Shown here: positions 29,801 through 39,960 of the stretch, piece by piece | Layout: the number at the start of each line of letters is the position of its first letter | Numbering within the stretch: the first letter of the stretch is position 1 | Source of the DNA: Glaciecola sp. UBA2563 | Lineage (GTDB): Bacteria > Pseudomonadota > Gammaproteobacteria > Enterobacterales > Alteromonadaceae | Assembly (NCBI GenBank): GCA_002340325.1 | Contig: DDLV01000054.1 | Location: forward strand, 31,261 to 95,260 | Direction: 5' to 3' | DNA: 64,000 nucleotides | Notes under the pieces: model-generated | Database searches by the model: none | The model's input: the letters and a program-made list of their open reading frames with translations, nothing else | What the model was told of the DNA's origin: nothing | Made by a program: the position numbers and the translations under genes

Positions 29801-31045
29801 TTATTCGATATTTTCGAAAGCTTGCGTGAAATCATCGATCAAGTCATGAATATCTTCAATACCAACCGATATTCGTACTAGATTGTCCTTAATACCCATT
29901 TCGTTTCGTTTTTGCGGACCGTTCTCATAAAATATTGTGGACGCAACCGGCAACGCTAGGGTACGCGTATCCCCAAGATGTGTTGCTCTGAGGACTAGCG
30001 ATAAGTTATTGAGGTAGCGCCTAAAGTCTATTGTCTCATCCAAACAAAAACTCAAGATAGCACCATATCGTCCACAAAAAAGCTGTTTAGCAAGATCGTG
30101 CTGAGGATGCCGTGATAGCCCCGGATAATTGACTGAGACAAATCGCTTATCCTCTGCCATAAATTCAGCCAATGCTAATGCATTTTGAGACGCCGTTTGC
30201 ATGCGCATTGAAAGCGTTTCGAGGCCAATAGCAATAGGATGCGCAGACGCTGGCGCAAGTGTAGCACCAATATCTCTCAATCCGCGTTTACGGATTTGCG
30301 TCATCCCCCATAAAGACACGTCGCTTACTTTATATTTTGCGCTAATATTTTGAAACGTGCGCCAATCAAAGGTTCCTAAATCAGTAACGACACCGCCAAG
30401 TACATTTCCATGTCCAGCAATATATTTGGTCAACGAGGTTATATTAAGATGCGCCTTGACACTTTTGCTATCAAGCATAACTGACGGTGTCATCGTGTTG
30501 TCTAACACAAACAATACGTTATGTTGATGACAAATTTCGCCGATGGCAACAAGGTCAGCAACCTGCGTACCTGGGTTAGCTATCGATTCGCAAAAAAACA
30601 ATTTAGTTTCTTGCCTTATCGCGTTCTTAACCATATTGGCGTCTGTAGTATCAACATATGTCACACAAATCCCAAAATTACCAAGGGCATCCATAAAACT
30701 CCGCGTATTGCCAAACAAATAACGACTGACAATAACGTGGTCACCGCTTCTTAAAAGACTAAAGAACACGGCGCTAATCGCTGCCATACCTGTCGAAAAA
30801 CACGTTGACGCGACACCTGACTCCATTTCACAAAGAATATTTTGTAACCCGACTATGCTCGGGGATGAAGAACGAGAGTAAACATGCCCTGGGATTTTGC
30901 CCTGAAAAACAGCTTCAAGCTCCTCAACAGCTTCGAAATCAAACAGCACTGAGTTTGATGTTGATTGATGGACTCCCCCTTGTTCAGGCTTATTAATGAG
31001 ACGGTCTGCATGAACATGACGCGTCTGCGGGGAATATTTCTTCAC
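29801..31045 (-). CDS. Cys/Met metabolism PLP enzyme (cystathionine gamma-synthase family)
   Basis: A 414-residue enzyme of the trans-sulfuration family. The PLP lysine is K207 in SLTKYIAGHGN; YSRSSSPS at about 56-63 and FSTGMAAISAV bind the cofactor phosphate, and LDNTMTPS carries the aspartate that contacts the pyridine nitrogen. The family includes cystathionine gamma-synthase, O-acyl-homoserine sulfhydrylase and methionine gamma-lyase; sequence alone does not separate these. The promoter region is directly occupied by a MITE-like element ending 24 bp upstream of the start. Confidence 0.88.
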   Translation of the reverse strand: MKKYSPQTRHVHADRLINKPEQGGVHQSTSNSVLFDFEAVEELEAVFQGKIPGHVYSRSSSPSIVGLQNILCEMESGVASTCFSTGMAAISAVFFSLLRSGDHVIVSRYLFGNTRSFMDALGNFGICVTYVDTTDANMVKNAIRQETKLFFCESIANPGTQVADLVAIGEICHQHNVLFVLDNTMTPSVMLDSKSVKAHLNITSLTKYIAGHGNVLGGVVTDLGTFDWRTFQNISAKYKVSDVSLWGMTQIRKRGLRDIGATLAPASAHPIAIGLETLSMRMQTASQNALALAEFMAEDKRFVSVNYPGLSRHPQHDLAKQLFCGRYGAILSFCLDETIDFRRYLNNLSLVLRATHLGDTRTLALPVASTIFYENGPQKRNEMGIKDNLVRISVGIEDIHDLIDDFTQAFENIE

Positions 31046-31068
31046 TTCAACCTGTCCTTATAGCTAGA

Positions 31069-31178
31069 AGAGTCTGTTTAACTTTGTTTATTTGGAACCA
31101 CCAAACCACACTCATTTGTGATTGTCTGGTGAATAAATGACCTGCTGCTCAAAATATAAACAAAGATAAACAGACTCT
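31069..31178. mobile_element. MITE-like element, short form (110 bp)
   Basis: Ends AGAGTCTGTTTA and TAAACAGACTCT form a terminal inverted repeat of about 23 bp (31069-31091 against 31156-31178) with one mismatch. Its interior, read on the minus strand, matches the left part of the element at 13932-14202, including TTTGAGCAGCAGGTCATTT and AAATGAGTGTGGTTTGGTGG. It codes for nothing and lies between two divergent genes, so it may supply or disrupt promoters. Confidence 0.75.
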
Positions 31179-31281
31179 ATGGTCAAAATCGGCAGTTATT
31201 TTTGCTAGCGGATGTTAGCTCAGTTACAATGTGATGTATAGCCGCCATTTATTATATGTTATTGAAAAACGTCTTAATTAC

Positions 31282-32070
31282 ATGTGTATTCTATTCATAG
31301 CCATCGATCAACATAAAGATTATCCTCTTATCATCGCGGCAAATCGCGATGAATTTCATCAACGCCCCACACAGCCATCTCATGTATGGCAACGTCCATC
31401 ACAAATCTTGGCGGGTAAGGATGAAATCGCCAACGGTACATGGATGGGCATAAATAAGTCCGGATATATCGCTGCAATTACTAATATTAGAGCGCCGGGT
31501 CGAGAGGTAAGTGATGCCATAAGTCGTGGCGGTCTTGTTACAGAATATTTAGATAATCAACCCTCTACAGTTTCTTATCATCAACAAATTAAGTCCTCGA
31601 GAAAGCGATATAACGGATACAATTTATTGTTTGGCAAGCTGACGCAGTTATCTGTCTACAACAATTTTGAAGACGACCTGCAGATGCTTACATCTGGTGT
31701 CTATGGATTAAGTAACGCAATGCTAAATACACCATGGCCCAAGCTTGACGCTGGAAAAGCGGAACTGGCGCGCTATTGTCAACAGGATAGTCCCATCAAC
31801 ATTGACCAACTATTCTCAATACTTAAAAATAAACAACCGGCACAAGATGAATTGTTACCTAAAACAGGCGTACCCATTGAATGGGAGAAAAAACTCTCCT
31901 CAATATTTATAGAATCGCCAGAATACGGAACACGCTCGAGCACACTCCTTTTGCTAAATAAACACAATGAAGTGTATTGGCAAGAACGCACGTTTAATGC
32001 GTCGGCTTATGAGACAAATAGAGTGGAACATTCCTTTAGAATTCATGAAGAACAGCACGAATTGATATAA
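31282..32070 (+). CDS. NRDE family (TANGO2-like) protein
   Basis: A 262-residue protein from the chosen start. Homologues begin MC, and the internal ATG at 31282 gives MCILFIAIDQHKDYPL followed by the signature AANRDEFHQRP; an upstream ATG at 31231 would add 17 residues not typical of the family. GKDEIANGTWMGIN is the second conserved block. The fold resembles Ntn hydrolases with Cys2 as the potential nucleophile. Biological role is uncertain (the eukaryotic homologue TANGO2 affects lipid/heme handling). It is the first gene right of the short MITE. Confidence 0.85.
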   Translation: MCILFIAIDQHKDYPLIIAANRDEFHQRPTQPSHVWQRPSQILAGKDEIANGTWMGINKSGYIAAITNIRAPGREVSDAISRGGLVTEYLDNQPSTVSYHQQIKSSRKRYNGYNLLFGKLTQLSVYNNFEDDLQMLTSGVYGLSNAMLNTPWPKLDAGKAELARYCQQDSPINIDQLFSILKNKQPAQDELLPKTGVPIEWEKKLSSIFIESPEYGTRSSTLLLLNKHNEVYWQERTFNASAYETNRVEHSFRIHEEQHELI

Positions 32071-32151
32071 AACCAAATTATTAGTTCGATTATGCATAAA
32101 CATGGTGCATAATTGCGCGAATTTATAATCGCTATATGAGAGGAAACTTAC

Positions 32152-33339
32152 GTGTTTGAAACCTTGCCCGCCCTTTCACCTGATCCAATACTTGGTTTAT
32201 CTGCCGCTTTCAAGAAAGACACTAGCCCAAACAAAATAGATTTGGGCGTTGGTGTGTATAAAGACGAACACGGCGTTACGCCGATTCTTTCATCCGTTCG
32301 AGAAGCAATGAACATTCTTGACGGAAAAGAAGATTCAAAAGTCTACATCACGCCACAAGGTCATCAAGGTTTTATTAATGGCATGCTGGATCTCATTTTC
32401 GGAAAAAACGCGACAGTACTTAATGACAATCGAGTGGCTGCTGTGCAGGCGCCCGGCGGTTGCGGCGCTCTTCGTATTTTGGCAGAGTTATTGGTGAGGG
32501 TTAATGAAAACACGACGGTTTGGGTATCTGATCCAACATGGGCAAACCATATCCCACTGCTTGGTGATGCTGGTCTTACGCTAAAACCCTACCCCTACTT
32601 TGACAAAGACAAAGCTGGCATTAAGTTCGATGAAATGATGGCGACGCTAGGTGATGTTCAACAAGGTGATGTAGTGCTTCTTCACGGTTGTTGTCACAAT
32701 CCAACAGGCGCTGACCTTAGCAAAGAGCAGTGGCAAGCAATAGCAGAACTCGCTCAGAAGAATGGTTTTTTGCCGTTTGTAGACACGGCTTATCAAGGGT
32801 TTGGTGAAGGCTTGCAAGAAGATGCTTATGGCATACGTCTGTTATCTGAATCTGTTGATGAAATGATTGTCGCAGCGTCATGTAGTAAGAATTTTGGTTT
32901 ATATAGAGAGCGAGTTGGCTTAGCCGCTATTGTTTGCAAAGACAGTAATTCTAAGTCGATTGCGCAGTCACAAATTCAATCAGTGGCAAGAGGGATATAT
33001 TCAATGCCACCTTCTTATGGCGGTGCATTAGTGGATATCATCCTTAACGACCCAGACCTATTCACAAGATGGGAAAGTGAAGTCAACGAAATGCGTGACC
33101 GTATGATTGGGTTACGTAAACTATTGGTGGATAACTTATCAAATCACGTCGATCGCGATTTTGATTTTATCAACCAGCAAAAAGGCATGTTTTCTTACCT
33201 CTGCATTGAACCGGAGCAAGTGCGCAAAGTGAGAGCTGAGAAAAGTGTGTACTTTGTCGATTCCAGTCGCATCAATATTGCAGGGATTAATCAAAATAAT
33301 GTCGAGCGACTAGCACTCGCAATTGCTTCTGTAATATAG
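32152..33339 (+). CDS. Class I aspartate/aromatic aminotransferase
   Basis: A 395-residue fold-type I PLP aminotransferase of the AspC/TyrB group. It starts with a GTG preceded by AGAGGA. The N-terminus FETLPALSPDPILGLSAAF and IDLGVGVYKDEHG are characteristic; HGCCHNPTGADLS holds the cofactor-binding Asn, and the PLP lysine is K246 in SCSKNFGLYRERVG. The arginine in the C-terminal segment (SSRINIAGIN) binds the substrate carboxylate. It interconverts aspartate or aromatic amino acids and 2-oxo acids; whether it is AspC or TyrB cannot be decided here. Confidence 0.93.
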   Translation: MFETLPALSPDPILGLSAAFKKDTSPNKIDLGVGVYKDEHGVTPILSSVREAMNILDGKEDSKVYITPQGHQGFINGMLDLIFGKNATVLNDNRVAAVQAPGGCGALRILAELLVRVNENTTVWVSDPTWANHIPLLGDAGLTLKPYPYFDKDKAGIKFDEMMATLGDVQQGDVVLLHGCCHNPTGADLSKEQWQAIAELAQKNGFLPFVDTAYQGFGEGLQEDAYGIRLLSESVDEMIVAASCSKNFGLYRERVGLAAIVCKDSNSKSIAQSQIQSVARGIYSMPPSYGGALVDIILNDPDLFTRWESEVNEMRDRMIGLRKLLVDNLSNHVDRDFDFINQQKGMFSYLCIEPEQVRKVRAEKSVYFVDSSRINIAGINQNNVERLALAIASVI

Positions 33340-33364
33340 ACATTATTGATATCTAATTTCTTCT

Positions 33365-33399
33365 CAAAAAAAGCCTCTATTGTTTAATCCATTAGGGGC
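33365..33399 (-). terminator. Terminator of the small membrane-protein gene
   Basis: On the minus strand GCCCCTA (33393-33399) pairs, with a G-U pair, with TAGAGGC (33373-33379) and is followed by seven or more Ts. The stem overlaps the stop codon of the leftward gene. Confidence 0.55.
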
Positions 33400-33769
33400 G
33401 ATTTAATAAAAACTCACTAGATAAATTAATAAGTACCTCACCGTTATCATAAGTCTCTTTTATCAAAGGAATGCGGTCTCCTACATCAGGAATTGGTTGT
33501 TTATTCATTAGTAATCTAGTTCGTTTTTGGTTTTCAAGTTCTATTTCAATAAACCAGCCATATTGCTGCGAATCATCTTGCATTGGATGAACAGCAATAA
33601 CCTTACCGATGACCTTTTCCTCGGATTGCAGTTCAGGTGTTGTAATTAGAACGTAGATGATAATAACCAATAAAAATCCACACATGATCAGTGTACTTTT
33701 GGCAGCGCCACGTTTATATGACGTTGCTATTTTATTGCTACCGTTTACAAACATCTGAAATCTCTTCAT
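33392..33769 (-). CDS. Small membrane-anchored protein, unknown function
   Basis: A 125-residue protein with one transmembrane helix at about 27-44 (LIMCGFLLVIIIYVLIT) and a C-terminal domain outside the membrane that contains IGKVIAVHP and GWFIEIELENQKRTRLLM, a small beta-barrel-like pattern. I do not recognise the family. It starts 31 bp after the MshQ-like gene on the same strand, so both probably share a transcript. Confidence 0.6.
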   Translation of the reverse strand: MKRFQMFVNGSNKIATSYKRGAAKSTLIMCGFLLVIIIYVLITTPELQSEEKVIGKVIAVHPMQDDSQQYGWFIEIELENQKRTRLLMNKQPIPDVGDRIPLIKETYDNGEVLINLSSEFLLNRP

Positions 33770-33800
33770 AACAGACCATTATAATTTTCGAAACAGTCTT

Positions 33801-36800
33801 TTATTCAAATACTTCACGCCAATGCAGCAGCCTATCATCACCTCGATAAACACCAAAGGTAGCAATAGCGGAAGGATCGTCATCAAACACACCATCACCA
33901 TCCCAATCAAACTGTAACCATGTGGGAACATCATATCCCAACCCTATTTGGCCTTGGTTCCCTTCACCAGATGGACTTAAGCTCAATGAATTACTGCTCC
34001 CGTCAACAAAAATGTTGCTTGACCCTATAACGCCAGTGAGAGCCGGATCTAAAGTTATGTTGCTAAGCGTGAAATTACTTGGATCATAGTCAACGCAGTT
34101 ATTATCTGATGAGGTGATATATTGCGTACCATCAAAATGTTGTAGCTTCATCAGCAATGGAAGTGCTTGCGTTTCTGGACCAAACGTATTTTCAATAAAC
34201 CATCGACCAAAGCGTATTTCGACACCCGATGGTGCGGCATTTTCTAAACTGTTGGCCAAGACATTATCGGTATCTGTTATTGCTGAAACCGCAAGGTTAA
34301 TACTTGACGTAAATGGCGCAACTTCACTGTTTGCAGAGCGCGTGTATACAAAGTGGTCGGCACTTGAGAGTTGATAATGCAAAACACCTTTTGGCAATGC
34401 TACGACAGCAGGCAATTGTGTTAGGTCGGTTTGGCTTAACTGGCCGACATTGAAGCTACTCGTAATAGGCAGCCTAGTGCCATCAACGCCGAGTGCAGTT
34501 TGATCTAAGATAGGTGATGTTATCGATATGCCTGTGGCGTCTAATTTCATATAATCATTGCTGCTGCCCTGACTATCCTCAAAGTAGTTTTGCGTAATGC
34601 TGCCTTGTTTATTATACGCGGTAATTTGAAGCACAGGCGGCGTTAGATATTCAATCGCACCATTGGCACCATCTAATTGTCCGCTAAAGGCATGAAACGC
34701 TAAACGCGTATCGCAGCGCGCTTGCAATACACCATTATCCACAATTGTCTGATTGAAATAATGCGGTGTAAAGCGCCCAAGAGCAGCCGTATTACTGGAT
34801 AAAACTATGCCTTGATTACCGAAGTTGATATCTCGTACGTCTAACTGAATTAACCCAACTTCTGAGTATTGCGCAGTATTAAACGTTGAAATCCCGTCAA
34901 CAAAGCTTTCAACCGAGACATTTTCAAATGCTGGACTTGTGCTGCTTGTCATACTTTGTCCGCTCGCGAAAGTAAATTGACCATCCACACTGTCGCCAAG
35001 CAGAGGACCCGTTCTTGTTAACCTAAACTGAATCTGGCCGGGTACATAGTTTTGCGTTACTGCACCATTGCTATTAACAGCACTTATCTGTAATTGGAAA
35101 TCTTCCCCGGCTGGATGGGTAGCCGCACTGTTAGCACTATTTCCATTGATGGGATTGCCGCCAAAACTGCCACTCACATTAAAGACAGCAGGCCTTACCC
35201 AAAAACTATTTGAGCTTCCTGTAACACTAACACCGCCATCGTCAATGTTTGCATGCAAACGAATCAATCCTGCGTCATCATATGAAGCATTAGGTAGCGC
35301 GGCGATGCTGTTAGCATCAAAATTGAGAATTACATCCGTCGTTGAAGGGTGTTTCGCTAAGTCGATGCCATCGACAGTAAAGCTCAAACCTCCAGCGCCT
35401 GACGGCGTTACGTTTTCTTGAGATAACGCTACCGTTTTTGCACCATTAAACATTGCTTGGCATACACCGTTGTTGTTTTCGACCGCCTGCATACTTACCG
35501 TTTCGGGAAATGCAACACCCGCGGTTTGATTTGCAATAGTGCTTCCACTGCCATACAAAAATCTAAAACCAGCGTCGGTAAACACCATGTCGCAGGTGCT
35601 TGTTACTCCATCATTGCAAATAAGAGGATTGGTTGCAGCAATGGTAGGATTAGCTAATGAAAGCGTTAAGGTTTCTGCGGTGACATGATTAAAACTCACT
35701 TGCTGACTGCCTGTAAAACTCGCCGTTGCTTTTAACGCCCCATCGCCCAAAAGCTGAATTTGGGTAATTTGGTCGCTTAATTCACTACAATCAGCGGTTT
35801 TACAGGCGCGAACCAACACTTCTTCTGCCTCACAAGTTAATCCCTGTCCATCGTGGATGACTTCATAATGATGCACTTGATTAATAAATGGGCAGCTTCG
35901 TGCGCTACCATCATAATTCAAGCCGGCATTTTGATTATCAAAAATTTGTTCGACTGCACTTAACGCCAATGCGTCATCAAACACGACCAATTCATCAAGT
36001 AACCCGTTAAGTGCTTGTGAGGCAACAAATCCCCCGCCAATGGAATCTTGTTCTTGCCCAACGATCAGGCTGTCAATTTCAATAACGTCACCATTGCCAT
36101 TTGTACAGCCTCGGAGAATTTTGTTGATGTACAGACAGTTTTGCGTGCCACTTCTGGTCCAAACTACGTGTTGCCATTCGTTATCAGCAATAGAAGCATG
36201 ACCTATTGAGGGAGCTCCACTGTTGTTTAAATGCGGAAAAAAACTTGTATCACTTGTGAAAAACATAATGAGTTCGTTAAACGAGGCGGGTGCAGCCCCT
36301 GAAAGAATGGTTTGACTACCGGTATTTTGCGTTTTCACCCATACTGAAATAGTAAAATCATTAATGCTACTCATAAATCCGCTATCAAGAACGGCATAAT
36401 CTGAGGTGCCTGACGCAGTTAAATCAAGCGCATTACAGAGTTTCCCTTGCACTGGCTGCGTGTTTACCGCTCTGCCATCAAATGTGCCGGCACTATCAAT
36501 GACTTCGCCTGCAATATTGTTATATTGGCCTTCGTCAAACCTGAACTCCGCAACTGCGTCGTTGCAGATACATCCTGCGGGCGCATCATTGTGCCAATCC
36601 AGCACTTGTTGGTCGGTCGGTTGGTTGCGATAGAGTTTAATATCGTCGAGGCGGCCTTCCATAAAATCCCTAAGATTGGCAACATCGCTATCTCCTCTGC
36701 TTCTGCCGCTGTTCGACGCACCGAAGACCCAATCATCTGCGTTGGTCGCAATACCGTTAAAGTAATCGTCATTATCAATAAGTAGTTGCCCATCTAGATA

Positions 36801-39155
36801 CAACTTCGCGCCTTGTGTGCCAAAACTATATACAAGATGATGCCATTGATTAGCTTGCACAGCGTTATTCGCTGTATTCACGCTTTCGGAAGCGGCATTG
36901 GTTTGATGCCTAACATCTATCCTTCCATTGTTATTCACTGTCACCTGAACATGACCGCCATCTTCAAACCCACTTGCATCTTTGGTAAACAACGCCTGAG
37001 TACCAGAAAGGTTATCCAAATTAAACCAAACGCTAATCGCGCCATTTGATAACAAAAAGTCATCATTATGCGGCACAAGTATGTGATCGTTATTCCCGTC
37101 AAAATCTATTGCTTGGCAAGAGTAGCCATCACTGGTAAAGGCAGCACCTTCTAGCATGTTGCCGTTATGTCCGCTGACATTGTCTACAATTTCACCCGCT
37201 GGCCTGACACTGAGATTACAAGGGTGTTGATCCCAATGACTGACAAGCTCTGGTTCTGGTAATTCACACTGATCGCATACTGGGTTTTCATTCATCCAAT
37301 CCGTAACTTCTTGAAGTGTCGGTTGATTTTGATAAATTTTTACTTCATCAATTTGGCCAATCAAGCGATTAGTTAGTTCTGATGTTCTATCATCTCCAGT
37401 GAATCGTGTTATCGAGCTGGCGCCCAAAACTAAAATTTCCTGATTATTGGTTAAGCCAGTGGTAAAGGTTGGTTGCCAGTTGGTTTGCTGGCCATTGACA
37501 TATAGAAAACTACCATTAGCGCCAAAGCTGTATACAATATGGTGCCACTCATCGGTGGCAATTGCCGCGCTTTGATGGGTGATTTGTGAATTAGTCGTTT
37601 GATGGCGCACGTTAACGCGACCAATGGAATCCAGATAGATATGCAAGTGACCACCGTTGACAAATCCATTAGCGTCTTTTGAAAACAACCCTTGATCGCC
37701 ATTGCGCTCTGAATAGTTTACCCAAAAACTTACGGCGCCCGAATCAATCTCAAAATCCGCATTATGCGGCACCGACACATCAGAATCACTGCCCGTAAAT
37801 ACAATACCTTGACATGCTTTTCCATTTTGGCCCAATACCGCCCCTGCACCAATAACGCCATTGTGCCCGCCCTCCACATCTATAAGTGTTGACTGATCAA
37901 GCGGACAAACATCTGCATTCCAGAATGAGATCAATTCAGGCGGTTCGGGAGGATTTAGTATACATGTCGTAAACTGCAATTTTCCGCCCAGAGCACCATG
38001 GCTAAACAATTCGTAATCGACTGTTGGGCTAGTGGATGTTGTGATTGAATCGGTAATGTAGACCTCGATGTAGTCACCACCGAATCGTTCATTAAAGATT
38101 AATGTCAGATCAAATTCAGAAGCCTGCGTAAGGGAAAAAGAACCACCAGTTCTAGAGTCTCCCGTTGCATTATTAAAAAACAATGCATTACTATCGCCTG
38201 CTGTCGAACCGCCAAATTTATTGAATGCAACCGCATCACCAGAGATAGTATCCAACGTTAATCTGAATCCATCATCCGACGTGACATATATCGTATAATC
38301 TCCAGCAGGAAGGGTGACTCGCCCATTTGCTCTGACTAAAAAGTTTTCATTGGCTTGGTTGCCTGCACTACTAGAATCAAACGGATATGGTAACGTTGTA
38401 CCTGTAGAAAATCTGTTACTACCGCCGAAATCAATTCTGTCAACTTGGTTAATGCCGCTTGCCACCACATTATATCTTCCGTTATCTATCAACCCACTGG
38501 CTGGCGAACCATCATTAATCCAAGCATTATAAATGCTCTCTGCCTCAGTAACCGGGTCGATAACTGTATCTGTAGCTCCATTCCCACTGCCTATCCGAAT
38601 ACCTGTTGCCGTTAATGTTGGCGATATATTACAAGTTGCGCGTATTGGCGATGAAAAGAATACTTCGTTGTGATTATTATTATCTGATGACCAAATCCAT
38701 CGGGCATTATCATAGTCTTCAGTGGTGTTGTTAAACCATGGTGCATCACCACGCACACCGTAATCAGTTGGCGTTTCATAATTATTCCAACCGGTAAGAC
38801 TGACATTCCAATTTGTCGTATTCGTTATAAGTTCGCTCGTGCCAGTCGCAAATACATGATCAGTACCAGTTAGCGAAAACTCGCCTATGAAACCAGCAGG
38901 TCCGCCCGTATCTCTAGCGTGGACATGTAGATAATAGTCCTGACCCGCTTGAAGTATTGAGGAAGAAAAGTTGTATGTTTGCGTCCAGTTGGTCCCAGAA
39001 GCAATCAAGGTGCCTTGGGTTTGATTATCTGTTGAAAGATAAACTTCGAATTCATTGTCAATATTCACTTTACCAGTCAGATCTGCCAGCGCGCTTGAGG
39101 ACAAAAACAGTAATACAAGTGTAATTTTTAGATGAATTAACAATAAACGCATCAA
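33801..39155 (-). CDS. MshQ-like giant surface protein (LamG repeats and DUF6701)
   Basis: A 1784-residue secreted protein with signal peptide MRLLLIHLKITLVLLFLSSSALA. Order: an N-terminal beta region, a PA14-like segment around 260-380 (GDYTIYVTSDDGFRLTL), three LamG/concanavalin-like domains between about 410 and 1080 (recurring GNNDH/NQWHHLVYSFG/LYLDGQ-type patterns with WHH), and a long C-terminal DUF6701 region that ends DWDGDGVFDDD and GVYRGDDRLLHWREV, the typical end of MshQ proteins. MshQ belongs to the MSHA type IV pilus locus, but no other msh gene is in the window, so this is either the distal end of an unseen operon or an orphan paralogue. Length is above the usual 1000-1500 residues. 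Confidence 0.85.
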   Translation of the reverse strand: MMRLLLIHLKITLVLLFLSSSALADLTGKVNIDNEFEVYLSTDNQTQGTLIASGTNWTQTYNFSSSILQAGQDYYLHVHARDTGGPAGFIGEFSLTGTDHVFATGTSELITNTTNWNVSLTGWNNYETPTDYGVRGDAPWFNNTTEDYDNARWIWSSDNNNHNEVFFSSPIRATCNISPTLTATGIRIGSGNGATDTVIDPVTEAESIYNAWINDGSPASGLIDNGRYNVVASGINQVDRIDFGGSNRFSTGTTLPYPFDSSSAGNQANENFLVRANGRVTLPAGDYTIYVTSDDGFRLTLDTISGDAVAFNKFGGSTAGDSNALFFNNATGDSRTGGSFSLTQASEFDLTLIFNERFGGDYIEVYITDSITTSTSPTVDYELFSHGALGGKLQFTTCILNPPEPPELISFWNADVCPLDQSTLIDVEGGHNGVIGAGAVLGQNGKACQGIVFTGSDSDVSVPHNADFEIDSGAVSFWVNYSERNGDQGLFSKDANGFVNGGHLHIYLDSIGRVNVRHQTTNSQITHQSAAIATDEWHHIVYSFGANGSFLYVNGQQTNWQPTFTTGLTNNQEILVLGASSITRFTGDDRTSELTNRLIGQIDEVKIYQNQPTLQEVTDWMNENPVCDQCELPEPELVSHWDQHPCNLSVRPAGEIVDNVSGHNGNMLEGAAFTSDGYSCQAIDFDGNNDHILVPHNDDFLLSNGAISVWFNLDNLSGTQALFTKDASGFEDGGHVQVTVNNNGRIDVRHQTNAASESVNTANNAVQANQWHHLVYSFGTQGAKLYLDGQLLIDNDDYFNGIATNADDWVFGASNSGRSRGDSDVANLRDFMEGRLDDIKLYRNQPTDQQVLDWHNDAPAGCICNDAVAEFRFDEGQYNNIAGEVIDSAGTFDGRAVNTQPVQGKLCNALDLTASGTSDYAVLDSGFMSSINDFTISVWVKTQNTGSQTILSGAAPASFNELIMFFTSDTSFFPHLNNSGAPSIGHASIADNEWQHVVWTRSGTQNCLYINKILRGCTNGNGDVIEIDSLIVGQEQDSIGGGFVASQALNGLLDELVVFDDALALSAVEQIFDNQNAGLNYDGSARSCPFINQVHHYEVIHDGQGLTCEAEEVLVRACKTADCSELSDQITQIQLLGDGALKATASFTGSQQVSFNHVTAETLTLSLANPTIAATNPLICNDGVTSTCDMVFTDAGFRFLYGSGSTIANQTAGVAFPETVSMQAVENNNGVCQAMFNGAKTVALSQENVTPSGAGGLSFTVDGIDLAKHPSTTDVILNFDANSIAALPNASYDDAGLIRLHANIDDGGVSVTGSSNSFWVRPAVFNVSGSFGGNPINGNSANSAATHPAGEDFQLQISAVNSNGAVTQNYVPGQIQFRLTRTGPLLGDSVDGQFTFASGQSMTSSTSPAFENVSVESFVDGISTFNTAQYSEVGLIQLDVRDINFGNQGIVLSSNTAALGRFTPHYFNQTIVDNGVLQARCDTRLAFHAFSGQLDGANGAIEYLTPPVLQITAYNKQGSITQNYFEDSQGSSNDYMKLDATGISITSPILDQTALGVDGTRLPITSSFNVGQLSQTDLTQLPAVVALPKGVLHYQLSSADHFVYTRSANSEVAPFTSSINLAVSAITDTDNVLANSLENAAPSGVEIRFGRWFIENTFGPETQALPLLMKLQHFDGTQYITSSDNNCVDYDPSNFTLSNITLDPALTGVIGSSNIFVDGSSNSLSLSPSGEGNQGQIGLGYDVPTWLQFDWDGDGVFDDDPSAIATFGVYRGDDRLLHWREVFE

Positions 39156-39531
39156 ACCTGCAAAAACCTATTAAGCACGACAAGTTTCTGGCGTGCAGTA
39201 TGCTTCCAGCTAGACAAGTTAATAAAACTAAATAAAATCAGAAAGATAGTAAGATTCCTAGTCAAACACCACTCACAATTCCGAGTCATCTAGCAATGTC
39301 TATACCATGCAAATAAAGGTTGTTTACCCTTCCATTGTTGCGGATATTAGTAACAATCGAAGAGTGGAATCAAAATCGATTAGAATTTGATTACAAGAAT
39401 AGCGTTGCGCAATTGATTGACAGAACAATTAAGCTAATTAGAGAGATTATGTGGATGCTATATCCATTAAAGCTATTCTAGTTTCATTGACTTCAATATT
39501 TAATGGGAATTGAGCGTTAGTTGAAGTATTT
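39156..39531. other. Intergenic gap upstream of mshQ-like gene
   Basis: About 375 bp hold the promoter of the MshQ-like gene and the 3' end region of the TIGR02647 gene. No reading frame, repeat or strong hairpin stands out. The sequence is AT-rich. Confidence 0.3.
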
Positions 39532-39774
39532 TTAACTATGCGTGAGCGCTGATTTGATAATATGTGCGTGCCGTACGAGTTCATGCCCAGAATCGGTCAG
39601 ATAACCGCCGTCTTGTTGACTTATTATCCCTTTATCAAATAGCCTTTTTGCAGCTTGTTGCACCGAAGATTCAGCATCATGGTGAATTTTTATGCCTTTA
39701 CGTAAGCTCTGGTCTGGGAACAACAAAATTACATTGATTTCATCTACTAATTCTTGAGAAAACCCTGTATTCAT
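39532..39774 (-). CDS. TIGR02647 family conserved protein
   Basis: An 80-residue protein with the conserved pattern ELVDEINVILLFPDQSLRKGIKIHHDA and RLFDKGIISQQDGGYLTDSGHE, shortened here by family: a winged-helix-like KGIxxQxDGGYLTDxG motif. Members are widespread in gammaproteobacteria; the function is not established, though the fold suggests DNA binding. It has its own promoter region upstream. No operon partner. Confidence 0.8.
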   Translation of the reverse strand: MNTGFSQELVDEINVILLFPDQSLRKGIKIHHDAESSVQQAAKRLFDKGIISQQDGGYLTDSGHELVRHAHIIKSALTHS

Positions 39775-39960
39775 ATTTCATCCTTTTTCTATAATTTACC
39801 TGATTAACTGTATGTTTGGTAAACGATTAGCTTATTTATTACCCTGCGCGTAACAACCACGCCTACCCTATATATGTAACATATTTGCAACAAATTCAAA
39901 CTATTTCTGTCATTTTTTCTTTTTACACTATCTTGTCATCCAATATAAAATTATTCTCAT

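Noticed and set aside
34114..38806. Several 60-120 codon plus-strand frames opposite the MshQ-like gene
   Set aside because: Shadows of the long minus-strand gene; no ribosome-binding sites or family features.
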